Both the position numbers and the translations under genes were made by a program. Shown here in pieces: positions 30,955 to 35,071 of a stretch of 35,071 bases of DNA. The DNA lies in the NCBI GenBank assembly GCA_025062415.1, contig JANXAH010000183.1:1-35071 (forward strand). The letters are read 5' to 3'. The first letter of the stretch is position 1. Every line of letters starts with the position of its first letter. The DNA is from Anaerolineae bacterium. GTDB taxonomy: Bacteria > Chloroflexota > Anaerolineae > B4-G1 > DUEL01. The notes under the pieces were generated by a model. It did no database searches and had not been told where the DNA came from. It saw only the letters and a list, made by a program, of their open reading frames with translations.

Positions 30955-32358
30955 ATGACCGAGACCTACGACGTCGCGATTTTAGGGGCGGGGCCCGGTG
31001 GGTATGTGGCGGCGCTGCGGGCGGCCCAGTTGGGGATGCGCGTCGCGCTGGTGGAACAAGCGCGCGTTGGCGGGACCTGCCTCAACGTCGGATGTATCCC
31101 GACAAAGGCTCTGGTCACCGCAACGGATCTGCTGGCCCGCGCCCGACGCGCCGCGGAGTACGGGGTCCGCATCCCCCAGGCCGCGCCCGACCTGGAGGGG
31201 ATGATGGCCTACCAGCGGACTGCTGTGGAGCGGCTGGTGGGCGGTGTAGAGCAACTGTTGAAGGATTGGAAGGTCGTAGTGATCCGGGGCCGGGGCCGCC
31301 TGATCCGCCCGGACGCTCTCGCTGTGACCGACGGGGCCGGGCAGACGACGGAGGTCGTCGCCCGAAACATCATCCTGGCCCCCGGCTCCGTGACGGCCCG
31401 CCCGCCCATCCCCGGCCTGGACCTCCCTGGCGTGGTGACCAGTACGGAGGCGCTGGACGTCTCCAGCATCCCGGCCCACCTGGTGGTCATCGGCGGCGGG
31501 GTCATCGGGCTGGAGTTCGCCTGCATCTACGAGGCACTGGGGAGCCGCATCACCGTCCTGGAGATGATGCCGAATCTCCTTCCCGGCGCGGCCGACGAGG
31601 CCATCGCGAAGCGGTTGGCGGTGCTTCTGCGGCGGCGGGGGATGGACATCCGCACCGGCGCAACGGTCCAGGCTGTGGAGGAGGCGGAGAGCGGCCTGCG
31701 GGTGCGCTTCGCCACGGCGAAAGGGGAAGAGGCCGTGGTGGGCGACCGGGTTCTCCTGGCGACGGGCCGTTGGCCCAACACTGCTGACCTGGGGCTGGAG
31801 GAAGTGGGCGTCCAGATGAACCGGCGCGCGATCGCGGTGGACGAGTACCTGCGGACGAACGTTCCCAACGTCTGGGCCATCGGCGATGCCATCGGCGGGA
31901 TGATGCTGGCCCACAAGGCGATGGTGGACGGGCGGGTGGCGGTGGAGAACATCGCCGGTCAGAAGCGGGCGGTGGACTACCGATCCGTGCCCAGCGCCAT
32001 TTTCACCTCGCCGGAGGTGGCGGGGGTCGGGCTGACGGAGGAGCAGGCCCGCCAGCAGGGCGCCGACGTTCGGGTGCTCCAGTTCCCGTTCTCCGCCAAT
32101 CCCCGTGCCCAGATTCTGGGGGAGACGGAGGGGCTGGTCCGCATCATCTGCGAGGCGGGCAGTGGGCGGGTGCTGGGGGTGCATATGATGGGCCCCCACG
32201 TCACCGAACTCATCGCCGAAGGGGCGCTGGCCGTGCAGACGGGCGCCACCGCCGACGATTTGGCCTGGACCACCCACGCCCATCCCACGCTGACCGAGGC
32301 CGTCCTGGAGGCCGCGCTGGGATTCCGGGGCGCGACCATTCACTATCATCGGAAGTAG
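30955..32358 (+). CDS. lpdA: dihydrolipoamide dehydrogenase (Lpd)
   Basis: The 467-residue FAD disulfide reductase has an FAD site AILGAGPGGYVAALRAAQLG, redox disulfide C42/C47 in GGTCLNVGCIPTK, NAD site VVIGGGVIGLEFACIYEALGSRITVLE, second FAD motif VWAIGDAIGGMMLAHKA and the catalytic His-Glu pair in THAHPTLTEAV. All active-site parts of a true Lpd are present. It reoxidises dihydrolipoyl groups with NAD+, or the reverse. ATG 30955 has AAGGAGACGAGC upstream. There is no pyruvate dehydrogenase or complete glycine cleavage set; the next gene is a lipoyl carrier, so this Lpd most likely serves that protein. Confidence 0.95.
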   Translation: MTETYDVAILGAGPGGYVAALRAAQLGMRVALVEQARVGGTCLNVGCIPTKALVTATDLLARARRAAEYGVRIPQAAPDLEGMMAYQRTAVERLVGGVEQLLKDWKVVVIRGRGRLIRPDALAVTDGAGQTTEVVARNIILAPGSVTARPPIPGLDLPGVVTSTEALDVSSIPAHLVVIGGGVIGLEFACIYEALGSRITVLEMMPNLLPGAADEAIAKRLAVLLRRRGMDIRTGATVQAVEEAESGLRVRFATAKGEEAVVGDRVLLATGRWPNTADLGLEEVGVQMNRRAIAVDEYLRTNVPNVWAIGDAIGGMMLAHKAMVDGRVAVENIAGQKRAVDYRSVPSAIFTSPEVAGVGLTEEQARQQGADVRVLQFPFSANPRAQILGETEGLVRIICEAGSGRVLGVHMMGPHVTELIAEGALAVQTGATADDLAWTTHAHPTLTEAVLEAALGFRGATIHYHRK

Positions 32359-32475
32359 GGAGCACCACAAAGGCGCGAAGACACGAAGGAATTAACAACT
32401 AAAAAATTAACAATTAAAAATTAACAATTAAACTTCGTGTCTTTGTGTCTTCGTGGCGAACTCAAAGAGGGGGCG
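32359..32475. other. A+T-rich island with TTAACAATTAAAA repeats between CACGAAG/CTTCGTG arms
   Basis: The 117-bp gap holds three copies of TTAACAATTAA-like sequence (about 32392-32430), flanked by GACACGAAG and CTTCGTGTC arms. It is strikingly A+T-rich in a G+C-rich setting. The flanking CTTCGTGTCTTTGTGTCTTCGTGG type sequence is a common intergenic repeat in metagenome-derived genomes (from memory). It may form a large stem-loop between lpd and the lipoyl-carrier gene. Confidence 0.6.
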
Positions 32476-32928
32476 ATGAACGGCTTCCTGGAACTGGTTG
32501 TGGATAAGTTCGTTTTCCGCTTCGCCACGGACCGGTACTACCACCCGGAGGGGGTATGGGCGCTACCGGAGGGGGACGGTCGGGTGCGCATCGGGCTTTC
32601 GGACTTCGCCCAGCAATCGGGGGGCGACGTTGCCTTCGCCGAGGTGAAGCCAGTGGGGACAGCGCTGGCCTTCGGCGATGAGGTCGCGTCGGTGGAGACG
32701 ATGAAGACCGATATCGCTGTCCCGGCGCCGGTGAGCGGGACGGTCGTGGAGGTCAACCCCGCGCTGGAGACCGCGCCGGAGGTCATCAATGAGGACCCCT
32801 ACGGCGAGGGCTGGCTGGCGGTCATAGAGGCCGCAGATTGGGAGACCGACCGGGCCCGCCTGCTGGACGCGCAGGCATATCTGGAGCGGGTGCGGGAAGT
32901 TGCAGAAGAGGGGATGAGAAAGCGGTGA
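32476..32928 (+). CDS. GcvH-like lipoyl (or biotinyl) carrier protein
   Basis: The 150-residue protein is a hammerhead beta-barrel of the glycine cleavage H type: PEGVWALPEGDGRVRIGLSDFAQQSGGDVAFAEVKPVGTALAFGDEVASVETMKTDIAVPAPVSGTVVEVNPALETAPEVINEDPYGEGWLAVIE. The modified residue is K77 in VETMKTD. Classical GcvH has ESVKAAS; ETMK is intermediate between lipoyl and biotinyl motifs. I favour lipoyl because lpd precedes it and the rest is GcvH-like. No glycine cleavage P or T genes are present, so it is probably a specialised carrier, comparable in idea to the lipoate-binding proteins of the sHdr sulfur oxidation pathway. ATG 32476 follows AGAGGGGGCG. Confidence 0.85.
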   Translation: MNGFLELVVDKFVFRFATDRYYHPEGVWALPEGDGRVRIGLSDFAQQSGGDVAFAEVKPVGTALAFGDEVASVETMKTDIAVPAPVSGTVVEVNPALETAPEVINEDPYGEGWLAVIEAADWETDRARLLDAQAYLERVREVAEEGMRKR

Positions 32929-32998
32929 ATTGGGGAAGCAACAGAATCGGCGAGCATTTGCGTCCGTCTGCGTCCTGGTTTGAAATCGCGGAGGCGGG

Positions 32999-33400
32999 AT
33001 GAGCGAAAAGGTGGTGGTCATTCCCTGCAGCGGTATTGGCAAGACATTCGGGACGGTGAGCCGCGAGGCCGCGTACGCCGTGGTGGAGGACCTACGCCCG
33101 GACCGAACCCAACTGGTCGCCCTTTCCCTGCTGGTGCTGGGGGACGAGGAGGCGCGGGCGGCAGTGGCCGGCCATCCCACCATCACCATTGACGGCTGCC
33201 GTCTGGCCTGCGCGACCAAAATGGTCCAGGAGAGCGGTCTACCGGTGGCCCGTTCGTTCACCGTCCTGGACGCCTTCCGGAAGCACCGCGACCTGAAGCC
33301 GGAGGGCATCTCAGCCTTGAATCCGGAGGGTCAGCAACTGGCCTGCGCTCTGGCGAAGGAGATCGCGGAGGCAATAGACGCGCTGCAGGAGGAGGCGTAA
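32999..33400 (+). CDS. DGC-domain putative zinc-binding protein (short form)
   Basis: The 133-residue protein has Cys at C10 (VIPCSGIGK), C67 (TIDGC) and C71 (RLAC), matching the DGC domain named for the Asp-Gly-Cys motif. The family is described as putative zinc-binding; its biochemistry is not known to me. Its core is shared with the N-terminal half of the next gene (CSG ... TVSR/VSREA ... LRPD ... IDGCxxxC), so the two arose by duplication. Start ATG 32999, with GGAGGCGG immediately upstream. Placed after a lipoyl carrier and before an OsmC-like protein, a thiol or metal-transfer role is plausible. Confidence 0.85.
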   Translation: MSEKVVVIPCSGIGKTFGTVSREAAYAVVEDLRPDRTQLVALSLLVLGDEEARAAVAGHPTITIDGCRLACATKMVQESGLPVARSFTVLDAFRKHRDLKPEGISALNPEGQQLACALAKEIAEAIDALQEEA

Positions 33401-33401
33401 A

Positions 33402-33452
33402 CGGAATACGCAATACGGAATACGCAATACGTACTCCGTACTCCGTATTCCG
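33402..33452. repeat. 23-bp imperfect inverted repeat of CGGAATACG units
   Basis: Arms 33402-33424 and 33430-33452 pair with three mismatches around a 5-base loop. The units CGGAATACG and CAATACG also occur just before lpd (about 30921-30942). The hairpin ends 12 bp before the start of the second DGC gene and could limit its expression. Confidence 0.75.
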
Positions 33453-33464
33453 TTGGAGGTGGCA

Positions 33465-34202
33465 ATGCCATTGTTGCCGAAAAAGAAGGTGGGGATTGTC
33501 GCCTGCTCCGGAGAAGAGTTGCCGGAGGGGACGGTTTCACGGGTTGCGGCGCTGAAGGTGCTGGAGGAACTGCGCCCGGACGACACAGTGACCATCTGCC
33601 TGCCGCTCTTTCTGGCGGGCGGGGAGGGAGACCGGGCCTTTGCCCGCTTCTACCCGACGGTCGCCATAGACGGCTGCGAGAAACGGTGCGCAGCGCGGGC
33701 GACGGAGATGTACTCCGGCAAGCCTGCTGCCAGCATCGTGGTGACGGACGTGGCAGCGGAGAACGGCCTGGGGCCCATCCGGGGCAGTCGGCGGCTGAAC
33801 GATGCCGGGATACGGGCTGCGGAACTGGTCGCCCAGGAGGTGGTTCGCCTGGTGGACGAACTGCTGGGCCGGACAGCGCAGGCGGTAGGGAAGGCCATTG
33901 CGGAGGAACCAACCCCGGAGGCCTCGGAGGAAGAGGAGGAGACCGTCACCCTCTGCTCCTGCGGCTCCGGCATCCCGGTACAGAAGGTGACGGTCAATGG
34001 GCGGGTGGTCACGCTCATCGCACTGCCCGCCATCTTTGAGCAGTTCTACCAGAACGGTAAACGGCCCGGCGACGGGACGACGCGGGAACTTCTGGAAATG
34101 ACCCGCATCTATAACCCCATTCCGCGGGAGGAGGAAGCCGCCTACGCCGAAGCGCTGGCGCGGGAGTATGAGAAGTTTTGCCGCAAGCGCGCTACGGGTT
34201 GA
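33465..34202 (+). CDS. DGC-domain protein with extra C-terminal Cys-containing domain
   Basis: The 245-residue protein has an N-terminal DGC domain (1-~135; C14 in VACSGEELPEG, C71 in AIDGC, C75) as in the preceding gene. A linker rich in Glu follows (about 149-161, EEPTPEASEEEEE), then a C-terminal domain starting TLCSCGSGIPVQKVTVNGRVVTLIALPAIFEQFYQNGKRPGDGTTRELLEMTRIYNPIP. C164 and C166 form a CxC pair like those in ArsR and the 68-aa protein of this operon. I do not recognise the C-terminal domain. ATG 33465 is chosen because TTGGAGGTGGCA precedes it. The protein probably handles a metal or persulfide delivered by the lipoyl carrier. Confidence 0.8.
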   Translation: MPLLPKKKVGIVACSGEELPEGTVSRVAALKVLEELRPDDTVTICLPLFLAGGEGDRAFARFYPTVAIDGCEKRCAARATEMYSGKPAASIVVTDVAAENGLGPIRGSRRLNDAGIRAAELVAQEVVRLVDELLGRTAQAVGKAIAEEPTPEASEEEEETVTLCSCGSGIPVQKVTVNGRVVTLIALPAIFEQFYQNGKRPGDGTTRELLEMTRIYNPIPREEEAAYAEALAREYEKFCRKRATG

Positions 34203-34253
34203 TGTGGCGCAGGCCGCTGGGCCTGCCTTACGCAGGCTAACAGCCCACGCCAA
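34203..34253. repeat. dispersed GCAGGC/GCAGGCTAACAGCC element
   Basis: The gap contains GGCGCAGGCCGCTGGGCCTGCCTTACGCAGG (split here by its own inverted symmetry) and AGGCTAACAGCC. It is a member of the family seen at 27085-27361 and 29861-29890. Confidence 0.65.
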
Positions 34254-34267
34254 CCACAAGGAGACGG

Positions 34268-34732
34268 ATGAGCCGCACTGCCACATACTACACCGTCGTC
34301 ACCTGGAAGGGGGAGCGCTGGGGCCACGTCGTTATGGGCAACGGGCCGGAAATGGACTTCTCCGCGCCGCCCGATGCCCATGGTCATCCCGGTGTCCTGA
34401 CGCCGGAAGATGCCTTCGTCGCTGCTGTCAATACCTGCATAATGATGATGTTCCTCTGGGCGGCGGAGCGGTTCAGATTGGACCTGGTCTCCTACGAGTG
34501 CCGGGCCGAGGGGACCAAGTTGGTGGAACTGGACCGAACGGAAACTTTCACCCACGTTTGGCTGTGGCCGAAGATTGTGGTGCGTGCGGGGAGCGAAGAC
34601 CCGGCGGTCGTGGAGAAGCGGGTACGCCGGGCGCTGGAAGGCGCGCGCAAATACAGTCTGGTTGCCAATTCCATCAAGTCGGAAGTCATCATAGAGCCGG
34701 AAATTGTCGTAGCGCAAGACGATGAACTTTAA
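34268..34732 (+). CDS. OsmC-like protein with only one of the two redox cysteines
   Basis: The 154-residue protein shows the OsmC/Ohr architecture: strand WKGERWGHVVMGNGPEMDFSAPPDAHGHPGVLTPEDAFVAAVNTCIMMMFLWAAERFRLDL (first redox Cys, C57), then VVEKRVRRALEGARKYSLVANSIKSEV. In active OsmC/Ohr peroxidases a second Cys stands in the segment that reads KYSLVANS here; this protein has Ser. It therefore cannot form the usual disulfide and may act as a thiol-binding or persulfide protein. OsmC/Ohr peroxidases are re-reduced by dihydrolipoamide and Lpd (established for Ohr), which fits the lpd and lipoyl carrier upstream. The start has AAGGAGACGG before ATG. It is the last gene of the cluster in the window. 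Confidence 0.85.
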   Translation: MSRTATYYTVVTWKGERWGHVVMGNGPEMDFSAPPDAHGHPGVLTPEDAFVAAVNTCIMMMFLWAAERFRLDLVSYECRAEGTKLVELDRTETFTHVWLWPKIVVRAGSEDPAVVEKRVRRALEGARKYSLVANSIKSEVIIEPEIVVAQDDEL

Positions 34733-34850
34733 AAATTTAACCCGGACATAGGCCGATATGGCAACTTAAAAATTGCCCGGCAATCCGTCGTTCTTCGCCC
34801 TCACCCCACTCCCTGCCCCCTCCCCTCTCCCGCTCGCCTGCGGCGGCGGG

Positions 34851-35071
34851 CGGAAACCTCACCCCTCCCCCGACCCCTCCCCTCTCCCACAACAGGGCGA
34901 GGGGAGGGGAAATCTGTTCCCCCTTCTCCCCCGCTTCGGGGAAGAAGGGGAGTAGGGGGATGAGGGGGTTTCCCACCCACAAAAGGCTACCGTTGGAAGC
35001 GGAAACCTCACCCCTCCCCCGACCCCTCCCCTCTCCCACAAAAGGGCGAGGGGAGGGGAAATCTGTTCCCC
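34851..35071. repeat. 72-bp direct repeat (149 bp apart) of CCCCTCCC-rich sequence
   Basis: 34851-34922 and 35000-35071 are identical except for one base. Each copy holds an inverted pair CCCCTCCC...GGGAGGGG around CTCCCACAA, so each can fold. The flanking C-rich tract from about 34800 and the segment between the copies are the same sort of low-complexity sequence. There is no gene from 34733 to the window end. Confidence 0.85.

Noticed and set aside
30955-32928. Lpd plus GcvH-like protein as part of a glycine cleavage or pyruvate dehydrogenase operon
   Set aside because: No gcvP, gcvT, E1 or E2 genes in the window; neighbours are ArsR, DGC and OsmC-like genes and the lysine motif is not the GcvH type.

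Overview
The window reads as about 35 kb of a G+C-rich (roughly 60% by eye) anaerobic bacterial chromosome. The gene content suggests a Chloroflexota (Anaerolineae-like) lineage. It has membrane-anchored proteins with long Pro/Thr linkers, a single-chain ADP-forming acyl-CoA synthetase, knotted N-acetylornithine-type carbamoyltransferases, and gene gaps crowded with hairpins and short repeats. This placement is inference from gene style; no rRNA is present.

Layout. (1) 1-646: a 97-bp tandem repeat, two GC hairpins and a good sigma70-type promoter. (2) 647-7364, + strand: a split YeiH-type transporter, a MobA-like nucleotidyltransferase, and a two-component cluster in which a Cache sensor kinase lies between two receiver-kinase paralogues. 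It ends at a bidirectional terminator. (3) 7456-12821, - strand: a group 1-type periplasmic [NiFe] hydrogenase operon (small subunit, large subunit, maturation protease, four-cluster ferredoxin, cytochrome b, receiver protein). A truncated DUF1801-type gene lies upstream. (4) 13839-17937, - strand: GntR regulator, two carbamoyltransferase paralogues and carbamate kinase, with a clear autoregulatory promoter/operator and a terminator. (5) 18259-27004, + strand: tRNA-Arg(CCG), uvrB, a two-gene MjaI-like restriction-modification system, a YgeY-type hydrolase, acyl-CoA synthetase and scpA. (6) 27389-29766, - strand: a parvulin lipoprotein and two anchored P/T-linker proteins. (7) 30270-34732, + strand: an ArsR-led thiol-rich gene cluster (small Cys protein, Lpd, lipoyl carrier, two DGC-domain proteins, OsmC-like protein).

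The main discovery is in the hydrogenase large subunit. The reading frame is interrupted by exactly two TGA codons, at 11552-11554 and 11543-11545. They replace precisely the two cysteines of the N-terminal RxCGxC nickel-binding motif (residues 61 and 64), and the protein continues in the same frame with perfect family similarity. TGA is an ordinary stop elsewhere in the window. The best reading is a double-selenocysteine (UxxU) [NiFeSe] hydrogenase, with two tandem SECIS-like hairpins just downstream. In the classical [NiFeSe] enzymes the single Sec is in the C-terminal motif instead; here that motif keeps both Cys. An automatic annotation would report two gene fragments.

A selenium theme may extend further. 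YgeW-like carbamoyltransferase, carbamate kinase and YgeY hydrolase are members of the E. coli selenium-dependent molybdenum hydroxylase neighbourhood. A second candidate system is the ArsR-Lpd-lipoyl protein-DGC-DGC-OsmC cluster, which looks like a metal(loid)- or thiol-responsive lipoate-based redox module. The restriction system is predicted to recognise CTAG, and by eye I found only one CTAG in the entire window.
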